NCBI GenBank assembly: GCA_022821775.1
Contig: JAJECY010000048.1
Span: forward strand, 1-54,169
Direction: 5' to 3'
Source of the DNA: Acidobacteriota bacterium
GTDB lineage: Bacteria; Acidobacteriota; Terriglobia; Versatilivoradales; Versatilivoraceae
DNA: 54,169 nt
Shown: one piece after another, positions 39,582 to 50,095 of the stretch
How positions within the stretch are numbered: the stretch's first letter is position 1
Layout of the letters: each line of letters opens with the position of its first letter
Made by a program: the position numbers and the translations under genes
Notes under the pieces: model-generated
What the model was told of the DNA's origin: nothing
Database searches by the model: none
The model's input: the letters and a program-made list of their open reading frames with translations, nothing else

Positions 39582-40121
39582 ATGGGAGCAGCACTGATCA
39601 AGGGCACCACCGTCGTTTGCATACGGAGAAGCGGGCGCACCGCTCTGGCTGCCGATGGCCAGGTCACCCTCGGAGAGACGGTGATCAAACAGGGCGCCCG
39701 GAAGCTCCGCCGCCTCTACAATGGGCAGGTTCTGGCCGGATTCGCCGGATCCACGGCCGACGCCTTCGCCTTGTTTACCCGATTCGAGGCCAAGCTGGAG
39801 GAGTTTCGGGGCAATCTGGCCCGGGCGGCCGTGGAGTTGGCCAAGGAATGGCGGACCGACCGGGTGCTGCGCCACCTGCAGGCGCTGCTGGTGGTGGCCG
39901 ACAAGGAACGGATTTTCCTGGTCAGCGGCAACGGCGATCTGATCGAGCCCGACGATGCCATCGCGGCCATCGGTTCGGGCGGCCCCGTCGCCCTGGCCGC
40001 CGCTCAAGCCCTGGTGAAGCACTCCGATCTGTCCGCCGCGGAGATTGCGGCCGAAGCCCTGAAGATTGCCGCCGGCATTTGCATCTACACCAACTCGTCG
40101 ACGACCATCGAGGAGCTGTGA
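39582..40121 (+). CDS. hslV: ATP-dependent protease subunit HslV
   Basis: 179 aa. Proteasome-like peptidase that works with HslU. The catalytic N-terminal threonine is in [10 protein letters not shown], exposed after removal of an eight-residue MGAALIKG leader; many relatives have a shorter leader. [47 protein letters not shown] and [15 protein letters not shown] are family-typical. hslU begins 7 bases later. Confidence 0.96.
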   Translation: MGAALIKGTTVVCIRRSGRTALAADGQVTLGETVIKQGARKLRRLYNGQVLAGFAGSTADAFALFTRFEAKLEEFRGNLARAAVELAKEWRTDRVLRHLQALLVVADKERIFLVSGNGDLIEPDDAIAAIGSGGPVALAAAQALVKHSDLSAAEIAAEALKIAAGICIYTNSSTTIEEL

Positions 40122-40128
40122 GGGGAAC

Positions 40129-41535
40129 ATGGTCATTTACTTGCCGGGAGCGGTGGAAGAGGAGGAACAGGTGGAAGCGTTGGATGAGCTGTCTCCCAGG
40201 CAGATCGTAGCTCACCTGGACAAGCATGTGGTCGGGCAGAAGGCCGCCAAGCGGGCGGTGGCCATCGCGCTGCGCAACCGCATTCGACGGCAAAAGCTCC
40301 CCGAGGACATGGCCGAGGAGGTCGTGCCCAAGAATATCATCATGATCGGCTCCACCGGCGTCGGCAAGACCGAGATCGCCCGGCGTTTGTCCAGGCTGGC
40401 CAACTCTCCCTTTCTGAAAGTGGAAGCCTCCAAGTTTACCGAGGTGGGTTACGTCGGTCGCGACGTCGAGTCCATGATCCGCGACCTGGTGGAAATCGCC
40501 ATCGACCTGGTGCGAGAGGAAAAGCTGGAGGATGTGGCCGACAAGGCTGAGCAGAATGCGGAGGAGCGGGTCCTCGACCTGCTGCTCCCCCCCGTTCCGC
40601 AATCGGCCCGCAATTCAGCCTCCGCCGAGGAAAAGGCCAGGGCTCAGGAGGCCTTCGCCAAGACTCGGGAGAAGCTTCGTGAACAGTTGCGCGGCGGCAA
40701 GCTGGATGAACGCATGGTGGAGGTGGAGACCCGCGAGAGAAGCATGCCGGCCTTCGAGATCATTTCCAGCTCCGGGATCGAAGAGATGGACATCAACGTC
40801 AAGGACATTCTGCCGGGCATCTTCGGGCAGAAGACCAAGAAGCGGAAGATGCCGGTTGCCGACGCCATGGACCATCTCATTCAGGAAGAGGAGCAGAAAC
40901 TGATCGATATGGACCAGGTGACTCGGCTGGCGGTGGACCGGGTGGAGCAGAACGGCATCATCTTCCTCGACGAGATCGACAAGATCGCCGGGCGCGAGGG
41001 TGGGCACGGCCCCGACGTCAGCCGCGAAGGCGTGCAGCGGGATATTCTCCCCATCGTGGAAGGGACCACGGTGAATACCCGCTACGGCATCGTGCGGACC
41101 GACCACATCCTGTTTGTGGCGGCGGGCGCCTTTCACGTCAGCAAGCCCTCCGACCTCATTCCCGAGCTTCAGGGTCGGTTCCCCATCCGGGTGGAGCTGG
41201 AAACGCTCACCGTCGAGGACTTCGTGCGCATCCTGACCGAACCCAAGAGCGCTCTGATCAAACAGTACGTGGGCCTGATGGAAACCGAGGGAATCAAGCT
41301 CCGCTTCACCGAGGAAGCGACCCGCAGCATTGCCCGGTTCGCCGCCCTGGTCAACGAGCGGACCGAAAACATCGGCGCCCGGCGGTTGCAGACCATCATG
41401 GAAAAACTCCTGGACGAGATTTCCTTCGAGGGTCCGGATCTGAAACCGAAAGACGTCACCATCGACGAGGAATACGTACAGAAGATGCTGGCCTCCATAG
41501 TGGCAGACGAGGACCTGACCCGATACATCCTTTAG
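40129..41535 (+). CDS. hslU: ATP-dependent protease ATPase subunit HslU
   Basis: 468 aa from the ATG at 40129, behind GAGGGGAAC; an upstream extension into hslV lacks family support. It unfolds substrates for HslV. Seen: [31 protein letters not shown], Walker [41 protein letters not shown], the I domain (about residues 130-230), Walker [39 protein letters not shown] and the sensor-2 region [15 protein letters not shown]. The C-terminal LTRYIL contacts HslV. Confidence 0.97.
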   Translation: MVIYLPGAVEEEEQVEALDELSPRQIVAHLDKHVVGQKAAKRAVAIALRNRIRRQKLPEDMAEEVVPKNIIMIGSTGVGKTEIARRLSRLANSPFLKVEASKFTEVGYVGRDVESMIRDLVEIAIDLVREEKLEDVADKAEQNAEERVLDLLLPPVPQSARNSASAEEKARAQEAFAKTREKLREQLRGGKLDERMVEVETRERSMPAFEIISSSGIEEMDINVKDILPGIFGQKTKKRKMPVADAMDHLIQEEEQKLIDMDQVTRLAVDRVEQNGIIFLDEIDKIAGREGGHGPDVSREGVQRDILPIVEGTTVNTRYGIVRTDHILFVAAGAFHVSKPSDLIPELQGRFPIRVELETLTVEDFVRILTEPKSALIKQYVGLMETEGIKLRFTEEATRSIARFAALVNERTENIGARRLQTIMEKLLDEISFEGPDLKPKDVTIDEEYVQKMLASIVADEDLTRYIL

Positions 41536-41578
41536 GCTGCAGCAAGACTTGACTCACCTGTCAACGTTCTATCGACTC

Positions 41579-42664
41579 ATGAGGGCCAGGAAACCTGGCG
41601 GCTCTTACCTCCGCCTGCAGGCGGCTCTCCTCCTTCTTCTAGTGACGGCGGCTTGCGGAAAGATAGGCGAGCCGCTGCCTCCGTTGATCCGCATTCCCGG
41701 ACCGATCGTGGACCTGACCGCCCGGCAGCAGGGCGCGGAGGTGATCCTCGCCTGGACCGTGCCCCACTTGAACACCGACGGCAGCATGGCCACCACCCTG
41801 GCCTCGATCGAGATCTATCGGGCCATCCGGGAACCCGCCTCGGCCGGGGAAGCCGCCCGGGCCCTGGATGACACGAATCTCTGGCGAGTCCTGCAGATTG
41901 CTCCCGCCTCGGAGAAGGCGGAGAAAAAAGGCGTTCGCGATATCCTGGAGGGCCAGGACCTTTCCGAGGTGTTGGAAAGGGAATTCAGCTATGCCGTCAA
42001 GGTCTTCAATCGGAAGGGACAGACCGCGGGGTTTTCCAACATCGCCACCCTGTGGCTGCAACCGGTCCCGCAACCTCCCGGCAGGCCGAGCCTGAACCCG
42101 ACCGAAGAGTTTGTCGAGGTTTCCTGGGCGCCTTCCTCCACCAACATCGACGGATCTCCGGTGGCTGAGGGAGTGGCGTTCAACCTTTACCGCACTTCAT
42201 CCGAGAGACGATCCCCCGGAAGTCCCCTCAATTCGACCCCGCTGGCCGGTGCCTCCTACCGGGACGGGTCGGCGAGCCTGGGCGAGACCTACGCCTACCG
42301 GGTCCGGGCGGTGCTGGAAACGGCTCGAGGTCGGGTGGAAAGCCGGGACTCCCAAGAGGCCTCCCTGTTTCACCGGGACTTGTATCCACCGGCCCCTCCT
42401 CGGCAACTCACCCTGGTGGCGGGCCGGGAGTTTCTGAGCCTGACCTGGTTTCCCAACTCCGAATCCGATCTGGCCGGCTACCATGTATTCCGGCGTCAAG
42501 GACGGGGCGACTTCCAACGCCTCACCACAACCGCCACCCGACGGACCTCCTACGAGGACCGGGACCTTCTCGAGGGCTCTGTCCATTCCTATCGGGTCAC
42601 GGCCGTGGACCGGGCCGGAAACCAAAGCAGTTATTCGAATGTCGTAAGCGATACGCTAGAATAG
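41579..42664 (+). CDS. Lipoprotein with fibronectin type III-like repeats
   Basis: 361 aa from the ATG at 41579; an in-frame TTG at 41549 is possible. A lipoprotein signal ends LVTAAC with the lipid cysteine at residue 26. Three Fn3-like units are suggested: GPIVDLTARQQGAEVILAWTVP, PGRPSLNPTEEFVEVSWAPS and PRQLTLVAGREFLSLTWFPN, each ending with strands such as YRVTAVDRAGNQSSYSNVV. No enzymatic domain is seen; a role in surface adhesion or envelope assembly is a guess. It starts 43 bases after hslU and ends 30 bases before pccB. Confidence 0.75.
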   Translation: MRARKPGGSYLRLQAALLLLLVTAACGKIGEPLPPLIRIPGPIVDLTARQQGAEVILAWTVPHLNTDGSMATTLASIEIYRAIREPASAGEAARALDDTNLWRVLQIAPASEKAEKKGVRDILEGQDLSEVLEREFSYAVKVFNRKGQTAGFSNIATLWLQPVPQPPGRPSLNPTEEFVEVSWAPSSTNIDGSPVAEGVAFNLYRTSSERRSPGSPLNSTPLAGASYRDGSASLGETYAYRVRAVLETARGRVESRDSQEASLFHRDLYPPAPPRQLTLVAGREFLSLTWFPNSESDLAGYHVFRRQGRGDFQRLTTTATRRTSYEDRDLLEGSVHSYRVTAVDRAGNQSSYSNVVSDTLE

Positions 42665-42694
42665 CCGCCTGCGATCAATCCAGGGAGCTGCCGC

Positions 42695-44266
42695 TTGTCC
42701 ACCCATCCACCCCCCACTCCCGGTAAGTCCCCATTGGAAGCCCTCACCCAACTGAATCGGCTGGCCGAGTCCGGCGGGGGCGAAAAGCGCCTGGAGCGGC
42801 AGCACGCCGCCGGCAAGATGAGCGCCCGCGAGCGCATCGATCTCCTGCTGGACGAAGGCTCCTTCGAGGAGATGGACAAGTTCGTGAAGCACCGCTGCCA
42901 GGATTTCGGGATGGAGGGACAGGAGATCCCGGGGGATGGCGTGGTCTCGGGCTACGGCCGCATCGATGGAAGGCTGGTTTACGTTTTCGCCCAGGACTTT
43001 ACCGTCTTCGGCGGTTCCCTTTCCGAGACCAACGCGGCCAAGATCTGCAAGGTGATGGAGCTGGCGATGAAGGCCGGCGCCCCCATCATCGGTCTCAACG
43101 ACTCCGGGGGCGCCAGAATCCAGGAGGGCGTGGTCTCGTTGGCCGGCTACGCCGACATCTTCCTGCGCAATACCCTGGCGTCGGGGGTCGTCCCCCAGAT
43201 CTCGGCCATCATGGGTCCCTGCGCCGGAGGAGCGGTTTACTCACCCGCCATCACCGATTTCGTGGTGATGGTCAAGCAGAGCAGCTACATGTTCATCACC
43301 GGCCCTGAAGTGATCAAGGTGGTTACCCACGAAGAGGTTTCGAAAGAAGAGCTTGGGGGGGCCGTGACCCATAACTCGCAGAGCGGGGTGGCCCATTTCG
43401 CCGTCGAGGACGATCCGGAGTGCTGCCGTTTCATCAGGGAACTGCTCTCCTTTCTTCCCTCCAACAACATGGAGAGCCCTCCGCGCAAAGAGACCCGGGA
43501 TCCCCTGGACCGCGCCGAAGAGAGGCTCGACAGCCTGATTCCGGGCGAGTCCAATCAGCCTTACGACGTCAAGGAGATCATCGGCGCGGTGGTGGATGAC
43601 GGGGGCTTCCTGGAAGTCCAGGCGCTCTTCGCCCGCAATATCGTGGTGGGATTCGCCCGGTTGGGAGGTCGCCCGGTGGGTATCGTAGCCAATCAGCCGG
43701 CGGTCCTGGCCGGATGCCTGGATATCGATGCGTCCATCAAGGCCGCCCGCTTTGTCCGTTTCTGCGACGCCTTCAACATCCCGCTCATCTGCTTCGAGGA
43801 CGTCCCCGGGTTTCTCCCCGGGACCTCGCAGGAGTTCGGGGGGATTATCAAGCATGGAGCCAAGCTGATCTACGCCTTTGCAGAGGCGACCGTCCCCAAG
43901 ATCACGGTGATCACCCGGAAGGCATACGGCGGCGCCTACTGCGTGATGGCCTCCAAGCATCTGCGTACCGATGTCAATCTTGCCTATCCCACCGCAGAGA
44001 TCGCAGTGATGGGACCGGAAGGCGCCGTCAAGATCGTCTATCGCAAGGAGCTGGCGGCGGCGGCCGATGTGGAAGCGGAAACGGCCCGGCGGGTCGAGGA
44101 ATTCCGGGAGAAGTTCGCCAATCCCTACGTCGCGGCGGGAAGGGGCTTTGTCGACGAAGTGATCCGCCCGCGCGACACCCGTCGAAAGTTGATCCGTGCC
44201 TTGGCCATGCTGGACAACAAGCGCGACACCACCCCGCCCAAGAAGCACGGGAACATACCGCTTTAG
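42695..44266 (+). CDS. pccB: Acyl-CoA carboxylase, carboxyltransferase beta subunit (propionyl-CoA carboxylase-like)
   Basis: 523 aa, full length. It transfers CO2 from biotin to an acyl-CoA. Seen: [140 protein letters not shown] and [32 protein letters not shown]. The pattern fits propionyl/methylmalonyl-type enzymes. The start is TTG at 42695, with GGGAG ten bases upstream. The matching biotin carboxylase and biotin carrier lie 1.8 kb downstream. Confidence 0.92.
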   Translation: MSTHPPPTPGKSPLEALTQLNRLAESGGGEKRLERQHAAGKMSARERIDLLLDEGSFEEMDKFVKHRCQDFGMEGQEIPGDGVVSGYGRIDGRLVYVFAQDFTVFGGSLSETNAAKICKVMELAMKAGAPIIGLNDSGGARIQEGVVSLAGYADIFLRNTLASGVVPQISAIMGPCAGGAVYSPAITDFVVMVKQSSYMFITGPEVIKVVTHEEVSKEELGGAVTHNSQSGVAHFAVEDDPECCRFIRELLSFLPSNNMESPPRKETRDPLDRAEERLDSLIPGESNQPYDVKEIIGAVVDDGGFLEVQALFARNIVVGFARLGGRPVGIVANQPAVLAGCLDIDASIKAARFVRFCDAFNIPLICFEDVPGFLPGTSQEFGGIIKHGAKLIYAFAEATVPKITVITRKAYGGAYCVMASKHLRTDVNLAYPTAEIAVMGPEGAVKIVYRKELAAAADVEAETARRVEEFREKFANPYVAAGRGFVDEVIRPRDTRRKLIRALAMLDNKRDTTPPKKHGNIPL

Positions 44267-44300
44267 TGAAGTTTGAAGTTTGAAGTTTGAAGTTTGAAGT
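44267..44300. repeat. TTTGAAG heptamer array after pccB
   Basis: About four TTTGAAG units in perfect tandem begin immediately after the pccB TAG. The same unit occurs in a longer, degenerate array at 38690-38756. Confidence 0.88.
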
Positions 44301-44940
44301 GTGGGGCGGTCGTCCTGCCAAGGACGGATCATTCGAGGTCAGACAGAGGCGTTTCCGGCATGGTCTTGGGGAGGCCGTGCGGTTTTGGGACGCGGCTCGC
44401 AAGTCGCCGCCTACGCGGCTAGGGCGGCGCAGGGCTCATGGCTGGTTTTTGCAGCGGCATTGCTATCCCGGGACGGGTGCTTCTAAATCGCCGCCTACGC
44501 GGCTGGCGTGGGGCGATTGATCCGACGTCCATGGGCTTACGCCCACGGCTAAGTGCTTCCGCGGCTATGCCGCTCTATTAGGAAGACCCGTAGGAGACGT
44601 TCCATCGGACGACCCGCGCCAACCGCGGTTTCACCGCTCTCCCTGAAGTCACGACACTGCAGGGGGATAGGAATTGTCTGACTGATTTTGCCCGCGGGCG
44701 TCAGCCCATGGAACTCGGCGTCTCATAGGGGAGTTGAGCCGCGAATGCGGCGACAGCAAACGTCGGCAAACATGAGTCAAGCGCAGACTAACGGGATGAC
44801 GTTACTGAGCTGCCAATGCGCTATTTGAGCCGGCCTCCTTCACAGCCGCGAATGCGGCGCCAGCGCTTAGCCGTGGGCGTCAGCCCATGGAACTCGGCGT
44901 CTCATAGGAGAGTTGAGCCGCGAATGCCGCGCCTTGGAAA
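44301..44940. repeat. Intergenic cluster of several repeat families
   Basis: GGATCATTCGAGG (44336-44348) matches the left end of the composite elements. TCGCCGCCTACGCGGCT occurs twice (44404-44420, 44488-44504). A GC-rich dyad reads CCATGGGCTTACGCCCACGG (44529-44548). GGAAGACCCGTAGGAGACG (44581-44599) matches the spacer of the 18038-18153 element. Bases 44696-44752 and 44875-44931 are direct repeats, 55 of 57 identical, starting GGGCGTCAGCCCATGGAACT. No gene is seen in these 640 bases. Confidence 0.8.
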
Positions 44941-44961
44941 CGTCCTCATTGGCTCTTGAAG

Positions 44962-46080
44962 ATGACCCTCGGAAAACCCCCCGTCCTGTTGGGAATGCTG
45001 GCACTGGCCGTAGCGCTTCTTGCAGGCCATCTGCCGCTTGCCGCTTTCGATGCCGGCCGGATCAGGATATTGTCCGACCCGAACCTGGACGTGATCTACC
45101 ACACGCTGGCCCACTTCAACCTGCCGGGGGACCCCTTCAATCTCTTCTCCGAGGATTACGTCCGCCGGATGGACCGGGCCAAGCGGGACCTGGAGGTGGG
45201 GGAAACCCGGCTGGACCGGGAGGCCGCGGCATTGGAGCAGCACTACCGGCAACACCCTCGTCTTCGCTTTCTGATCCGGGCCCCCTTCCTGGCGGACGAC
45301 CTGTCCTCCTTCAGGCAAGCCCTGGCCCTGATCGACTACGATTTTCGCACCCGGACCGTCCCGGCCGGCGGCCGGGGCAAGCTCAGGAAAGAACCCTTGA
45401 TGTTCGGCAACAGCCGCAGAATGATCCCGGTCTTCAGAAACCACTTCCAGGCTCCCCAGGAGCGGGCTTTCGCCAAGCGGTTTGCCGGTTGCCTGGAGGA
45501 AGAGCACAGCCGCTTCTACATGCTCTATCGCGAGGCCCGCAGTGAATGGGACCGCCAGGGAGTGGAGTGGTTCACCGGCTTCTGGAAGTCCCGGGGCATG
45601 AGCATCCTGGAGCCGTGGGCCGCCAGGTCGGGCGTGACCCGGTTCAAGGTGTTTCTGACTCCGGTGATGAAGGGGAGGGGGCTGGGCGTGGCCGTGGAAC
45701 AGGGCGGCGAGGTCTTGTTTCACGTTCTGACCCCACTGCCGGAGAGCCGCCGGGAGGCGATGGACTCCTTTTTCGCGCTGCTGCATGAGACCGTGCGGCG
45801 TTCGACCGACGGGCTGGCGGTCTTTGCCGGACCTGCCGAACCTCCCGACCGGGACTCCCTGTCCTCGGGGGGCCGCAGGAATGCCGCCCTGGTAGCCGGC
45901 CATCTCTATCTGAAGGCGCGATTCCCCGGGGTCCATCAATCCTATCTGAGCTTCTTCCTGAAACTGCCGGCCGGGAAGGCCTCCGAGGTGCAGTCGCTGG
46001 AGCCTCTCCTTGCTCGGCGATTCCCTCTGGACCCCGCCTCCAGAAGGCGCGTGGAGGCATTGGTGGCCCGGCTCCCCTGA
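44962..46080 (+). CDS. Secreted protein of unknown function within the carboxylase cluster
   Basis: 372 aa from the ATG at 44962; an in-frame TTG at 44956 is an alternative. A signal peptide is likely (PPVLLGMLALAVALLAGHLPLAAFDAG). The mature part is rich in Arg, Glu and aromatics, with segments such as DVIYHTLAHFNLPGDPFNLF, HSRFYMLYREARSEWDRQGVEWFTGFW and HLYLKARFPGVHQSYLSFFL. The pattern of predicted helices suggests a globular domain. I do not recognise the family. The N-terminal YHTLAHF is reminiscent of metallopeptidase-like proteins but lacks a clear HExxH. Codon pattern matches its neighbours. accC follows after about 20 bases. Confidence 0.7.
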   Translation: MTLGKPPVLLGMLALAVALLAGHLPLAAFDAGRIRILSDPNLDVIYHTLAHFNLPGDPFNLFSEDYVRRMDRAKRDLEVGETRLDREAAALEQHYRQHPRLRFLIRAPFLADDLSSFRQALALIDYDFRTRTVPAGGRGKLRKEPLMFGNSRRMIPVFRNHFQAPQERAFAKRFAGCLEEEHSRFYMLYREARSEWDRQGVEWFTGFWKSRGMSILEPWAARSGVTRFKVFLTPVMKGRGLGVAVEQGGEVLFHVLTPLPESRREAMDSFFALLHETVRRSTDGLAVFAGPAEPPDRDSLSSGGRRNAALVAGHLYLKARFPGVHQSYLSFFLKLPAGKASEVQSLEPLLARRFPLDPASRRRVEALVARLP

Positions 46081-46101
46081 GCCGCAGGACCGTTTGTGAC
46101 C

Positions 46102-47598
46102 ATGTTCTCGAAGATTCTGATCGCCAACCGGGGCGAGATCGCCGTTCGAATCATTCGTACCGCACGCGAGATGAACATCGCAACCGTGGCGGTCTATTCC
46201 GATTGCGACCGTGCGGCCCTGCACGTGCGCCTGGCTGACGAGGCCCGTGGCTTGGGAGCCTCTCCCTCGGTAGAGAGCTATCTGAACATGGAACGGATTC
46301 TGCAGGCGGCCGAGGCCAGCGGAGCCGAGGCCATTCACCCCGGTTACGGATTCCTGGCTGAAAACGCCGAGTTTGCCCGCCGCTGCCAGGATCGGGGAAT
46401 CTGCTTCATTGGTCCGCCGCCCAGGGCCATGGAACTGATGGGTGAGAAAACGGCTGCCCGCAGGTTGGCCGCGCGGGCGGGAGTACCGGTAGTGCCGGGC
46501 ACCGGCGCCCAGCACGGAGATTCCGCGGAAGCGGAACGGGCGGCCCGGGATATCGGTTTCCCGATCCTGGTCAAGGCCGCGGCCGGCGGAGGGGGCAAGG
46601 GGATGAGGCTGGTGGCCTCACCCGACCGCCTGGCCTCGGCTGTGCGGGACGCCGCCTCCGAGGCCCGCAGCGCCTTTGGGGATCCGACGGTCTACCTGGA
46701 GAAATACCTCCAGAGCCCCCGCCATATCGAGTTTCAGGTGATGGCCGACAGCCGCGGCAACACCATTCACCTGGGGGAACGGGAGTGCTCCATCCAGAGA
46801 CGTCATCAGAAAGTCATCGAGGAATGCCCGTCGCCGATCATGACCGAGGCTTTGCGGGAACGAATGGGTCAGGCCGCCGTCAGCCTGGCCCGGGCCTGCG
46901 GCTACCGCAATGCCGGAACCGTCGAATTCCTGGTGGATAGGCAACAGGACTTTTATTTCCTGGAGATGAACACCCGACTCCAGGTCGAGCACCCCGTCAC
47001 CGAGATGGTCACCGGGCTGGACCTGGTCAGAAAACAGATTCAGATTGCCGCCGGCCAGCCGTTGGGGCTGACACAGGAGGAGGTGCGCCTGCGTGGCGCG
47101 GCGCTGGAGTGCCGCATCTACGCCGAGGATCCCGAGAAGGGCTTCCTGCCTTCGCCCGGGCTGATCCGGAGCCTGAATCAGCCTTCCGGCCCCGGGGTCC
47201 GGGAAGACAGCGGGATCTACCAGGGGTGGGAAGTGCCCGTCTATTACGATCCGATGCTGTCCAAGCTGGTGACCTGGGCGGAAACCCGCTCCGAGGCCGT
47301 CAGCCGCATGGATCGGGCCCTGGGCGAGTACCGGATCTCGGGGATCAAGACCACCATCCCCTTCTTCCGGACCATCCTGGCCCACCCCAAATTCCTGTCG
47401 GCGGAGCTGAGCACCGACTTCATCGAAAAGTTCTATCGCCCCGACCGGTCCCCGGCCGCCCGGGAAGAGTTGCGGGAGGTGGCGGCCATCGGCGCCGCCC
47501 TGTTCGCCAGCCGTGCTCGAGCCCCCGACGCAGCTGGCCAGACCCTGCCGGAGAGCCCGTGGAAGCTGTGGGGGCGTTGGAACGGGCTGCGGAGATAG
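46102..47598 (+). CDS. accC: Acyl-CoA carboxylase, biotin carboxylase subunit
   Basis: 498 aa from the ATG at 46102; a GTG six bases upstream is possible. It carboxylates biotin using ATP and bicarbonate. ATP-grasp features: FSKILIANRGEIAVRIIRTAREM, HPGYGFLAENAEFARRC, LVKAAAGGGGKGMRLV (glycine-rich ATP loop, about residues 157-172), HIEFQVMADSRGNTIHLGERECSIQRRHQKVIEE, and FLEMNTRLQVEHPVTEMVTGLDLV. It ends without a fused biotin domain; the carrier is the next gene. With pccB upstream it probably forms a propionyl- or acetyl-CoA carboxylase. Confidence 0.94.
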   Translation: MFSKILIANRGEIAVRIIRTAREMNIATVAVYSDCDRAALHVRLADEARGLGASPSVESYLNMERILQAAEASGAEAIHPGYGFLAENAEFARRCQDRGICFIGPPPRAMELMGEKTAARRLAARAGVPVVPGTGAQHGDSAEAERAARDIGFPILVKAAAGGGGKGMRLVASPDRLASAVRDAASEARSAFGDPTVYLEKYLQSPRHIEFQVMADSRGNTIHLGERECSIQRRHQKVIEECPSPIMTEALRERMGQAAVSLARACGYRNAGTVEFLVDRQQDFYFLEMNTRLQVEHPVTEMVTGLDLVRKQIQIAAGQPLGLTQEEVRLRGAALECRIYAEDPEKGFLPSPGLIRSLNQPSGPGVREDSGIYQGWEVPVYYDPMLSKLVTWAETRSEAVSRMDRALGEYRISGIKTTIPFFRTILAHPKFLSAELSTDFIEKFYRPDRSPAAREELREVAAIGAALFASRARAPDAAGQTLPESPWKLWGRWNGLRR

Positions 47599-47626
47599 TC
47601 CCGCAGCAGAAGAGGGGAGGCGCCGC

Positions 47627-48139
47627 GTGGAGCAGGTCGAGGCCACCTATGAACTGGTGCTGGAGGGACGGCGCCGACAGTTGCGGCTGAAACGCTTGGG
47701 AGATCGAGCCCGGGTGGAGCTGGCGGACAAAGTTCTTGAAGTCGACGTCTCACAGTTGTCGGGAGGCTCGTTTTCCCTGATTCTGGAGGGGCGTTCCCAC
47801 GATGTCAGCGTGACTCCCCACGCCGGCGGCTACCAGGTGGTGGTGGATGGAGAGAGTTTCCAGGTGGGCCTGGTCGATCCGCGCCGGGAGGGCCCCACGG
47901 CTTCGGGCGGGACCAGGGCCGCCGGCCCCGTGGCGGTGTCGGCCCCCATGCCCGGCAAGGTGGTCACGATCCTGGCGGCCGAGGGAGAAGAGGTGCGCCA
48001 GGGGCAGGGGCTGGTGGTGGTGGAAGCCATGAAGATGCAGAACGAGCTGCCCTCCCCCAAGTCGGGCAGGATCCGGACCGTTCGGGTGGCCGAGGGCCAG
48101 GCCGTCAACGCGGGCGAAACGCTGGTGCTGGTGGAGTGA
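47627..48139 (+). CDS. Biotin carboxyl carrier (biotin/lipoyl-attachment) protein
   Basis: 170 aa from the GTG at 47627, with AGAGGGGAGG upstream. The C-terminal biotinyl domain (about residues 100-170) has VSAPMPGKVVTILAAEGEEVRQGQ and the biotin site EAMKMQNE with Lys136. A glycine/alanine linker precedes it. The N-terminal 90 residues (YELVLEGRRRQLRLKRLGDRARVEL) form a beta-rich domain seen in carriers of propionyl-CoA-type carboxylases. It starts 28 bases after accC. Confidence 0.92.
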   Translation: MEQVEATYELVLEGRRRQLRLKRLGDRARVELADKVLEVDVSQLSGGSFSLILEGRSHDVSVTPHAGGYQVVVDGESFQVGLVDPRREGPTASGGTRAAGPVAVSAPMPGKVVTILAAEGEEVRQGQGLVVVEAMKMQNELPSPKSGRIRTVRVAEGQAVNAGETLVLVE

Positions 48140-48179
48140 GACGGCCGCGGTCAGCAGCCCCCCTCCCCGACGACGGGAC

Positions 48180-48308
48180 GGATCATTCGAGAGAGAAACA
48201 GGGGACCCGGATGGCGTATCGGGAGGACGGAAAGGTTCCGGTTCCCCTCGGCGTCTCACTTCGTGTGTCTTCGTGGATAACTCTTTTTTTCTGTTGTTTC
48301 AGGTAAGC
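48180..48308. repeat. Composite intergenic repeat, copy 3 (short form)
   Basis: It begins GGATCATTCGAGAGAGAAAC and ends TTGTTTCAGGTAAGC, with the CTTCGTGTGTCTTCGTGG unit near the right end. The internal CACAGGAT dyad of copy 2 is missing. It lies between the biotin carrier gene and the 3' end of serS. Confidence 0.75.
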
Positions 48309-48313
48309 GCAAC

Positions 48314-49606
48314 TCAACCCAGTCCAGGCTGACCGGGGACCATCTCTTCCAATCCGTTCAGGTAGGGCCTGAGGGCGGATGGTATGACCACGCTGCCGTC
48401 CGGTTGCTGGTGGTTTTCAAGCAGGGCGACCCAGGTGCGTCCCACGGCCAGACCCGATCCGTTGAGCGTGTGCACGAATTCCGGTTTGGCCCCGCGTTCC
48501 CGCCGGAAGCGGATGTTGGCCCGGCGGGCCTGGAAGTCCAGGAAGTTGCTGCAGGAGGAAATCTCCCGGTAGGCCTGCTGACCCGGCAGCCAGACCTCCA
48601 GGTCGTAGGTCTTGGCCGCGGAAAATCCCAGATCGCCGGTGCACAGGGTGACCACGCGGTAGTGGATCTGAAGGCGGCGGAGGATTTCTTCAGCGCTCCG
48701 AGTCAGGTTTTCCAGCTCGGCATAGGAGTCCTCGGGCCGGGTGAAGTTGACCAGCTCCACCTTGTTGAACTGGTGCTGGCGGATGAGTCCCCGAGTGTCT
48801 TTGCCGTGGGCGCCGGCTTCGCTGCGGAAGCAGGGAGTATAGGCCGTCAGCCGAATCGGCAACTGGGCCGCCTGCAGCGTTTCTCTCGCATAGATGTTGG
48901 TGACCGGGACCTCGGCGGTGGGAACCAGCCAGTAGTCCGTTTCTTCCAGCTTGAACAGATCGCCTGAGAACTTGGGGAGCTGCCCCGTCCCGGTCATGCT
49001 GGTCGAATTGGCCATGAAGGGAGGCAGCACCTCCAGGTAGCCGTGTTCCCGGGTGTGAACGTCCAGCATGAAGTTGATCAAGGCCCTCTCGAGGAGGGCC
49101 CCCGCTCCGGTGTAGAGGCTGAACCGGGCTCCCGCGATCTTGGCCGCCCGTTCCAGGTCCAGAATTCCCAGGCCGGTTCCCAGGTCCCAGTGGGCACTGG
49201 GTTGAAAGTCGAAGTCGGGCTTTTGGCCGTGAGTCCGGATTTCGACGTTCTCGGAGGCATCGGCCCCGACCGGAACGCTGTCGTCGGGCAGGTTGGGCAG
49301 GGCCAACTGCAGGCTCCTGAGCTCTTCCTCGCAGGACCGCAGTTCTTCGTCCAACTGCTTGATCCGAAGCGACAAGTCCTTCATCTCTGCAATCTTGCCG
49401 GAGGCATCCTGTCCCGCCTTCTTCAGGGCGGTGATGGCCTGGTTGTTCCGGTTGCGTCGATGCTTGAGCTGCTCGGTCTCCTGCAGCAACTGCCGTCGCT
49501 GCCGATCGAAATTCTCCACCTCCTCCAGCGGCGCCGGCGTGTGGCGCCGAGCCAGCTTGCGACGCACCAGGTCGGGGTTTTTTCGGATGTAGACGGGATC
49601 CAGCAT
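48314..49606 (-). CDS. serS: Seryl-tRNA synthetase
   Basis: 430 aa from the ATG at 49606 ([18 protein letters not shown]). The N-terminal antiparallel coiled coil (about residues 30-100) binds the long variable arm of tRNA-Ser. The class II core has [67 protein letters not shown] (motif 2) and the C-terminal [18 protein letters not shown] (motif 3). An upstream ATG at 49717 would add 37 residues encoded by a dispersed repeat and is rejected. Confidence 0.97.
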   Translation of the reverse strand: MLDPVYIRKNPDLVRRKLARRHTPAPLEEVENFDRQRRQLLQETEQLKHRRNRNNQAITALKKAGQDASGKIAEMKDLSLRIKQLDEELRSCEEELRSLQLALPNLPDDSVPVGADASENVEIRTHGQKPDFDFQPSAHWDLGTGLGILDLERAAKIAGARFSLYTGAGALLERALINFMLDVHTREHGYLEVLPPFMANSTSMTGTGQLPKFSGDLFKLEETDYWLVPTAEVPVTNIYARETLQAAQLPIRLTAYTPCFRSEAGAHGKDTRGLIRQHQFNKVELVNFTRPEDSYAELENLTRSAEEILRRLQIHYRVVTLCTGDLGFSAAKTYDLEVWLPGQQAYREISSCSNFLDFQARRANIRFRRERGAKPEFVHTLNGSGLAVGRTWVALLENHQQPDGSVVIPSALRPYLNGLEEMVPGQPGLG

Positions 49607-49663
49607 AGGGCCGCAGTATAGAGGAGTCGCCGGGAGGCAGGCAAGGTCCGGCCCACGATGCCG

Positions 49664-50035
49664 CCGCACCCCGGCGAACACCGGCGTCGCCCCCCCCACC
49701 GCATCAGCCTTCGCCATTCGGCTCGGCTCCCCCCCAAGGGGGAGTGATACTTGGCACCTTGCCCGATTCCAGGGCAGGATGGAAGCGATGTTCCCGGTTT
49801 AAGGTGTGGAGGATGCCCACCCGGGAACGCGGGCGTCCCGCCCGCACCATTGTCCGCCACGGCCTCACCCGACTCCGCCGCTTGCATCGACCGGCAACGG
49901 CGCCGTGGATCTCCTTGGGCCTTGCTATTGCGGTTCACGCCGAAAGGCCCGCTGCCTGCCTGCAACGTCCCGCTGACGCTCCGCAACCTCCAGCCAGGAA
50001 TAAGGTTGCGGGCGGGACGCCCGCGCTCCCGGGGG
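49664..50035. repeat. Cluster of modular repeats between serS and lpxC
   Basis: Bases 49664-49715 are an inverted copy of the module at 51301-51352. The 49726-49750 unit CTCCCCCCCAAGGGGGAGTG is the inverted form of units at 30247 and 30418. GC-rich palindromes lie at 49821-49846 (inverted) and 50007-50032. The 82 bases 49951-50032 match 30319-30400 with five differences. No gene is seen in this 489-base gap. Confidence 0.82.
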
Positions 50036-50095
50036 GCATACGCCACGCCCCGTGAATGACTGTCGGTGGCTTCGGCACTCCCTGCAGCCGGCGAC

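Noticed and set aside
49607-49717. 37-residue N-terminal extension of serS
   Set aside because: It is encoded by a dispersed repeat; the family start [10 protein letters not shown] is at 49606.
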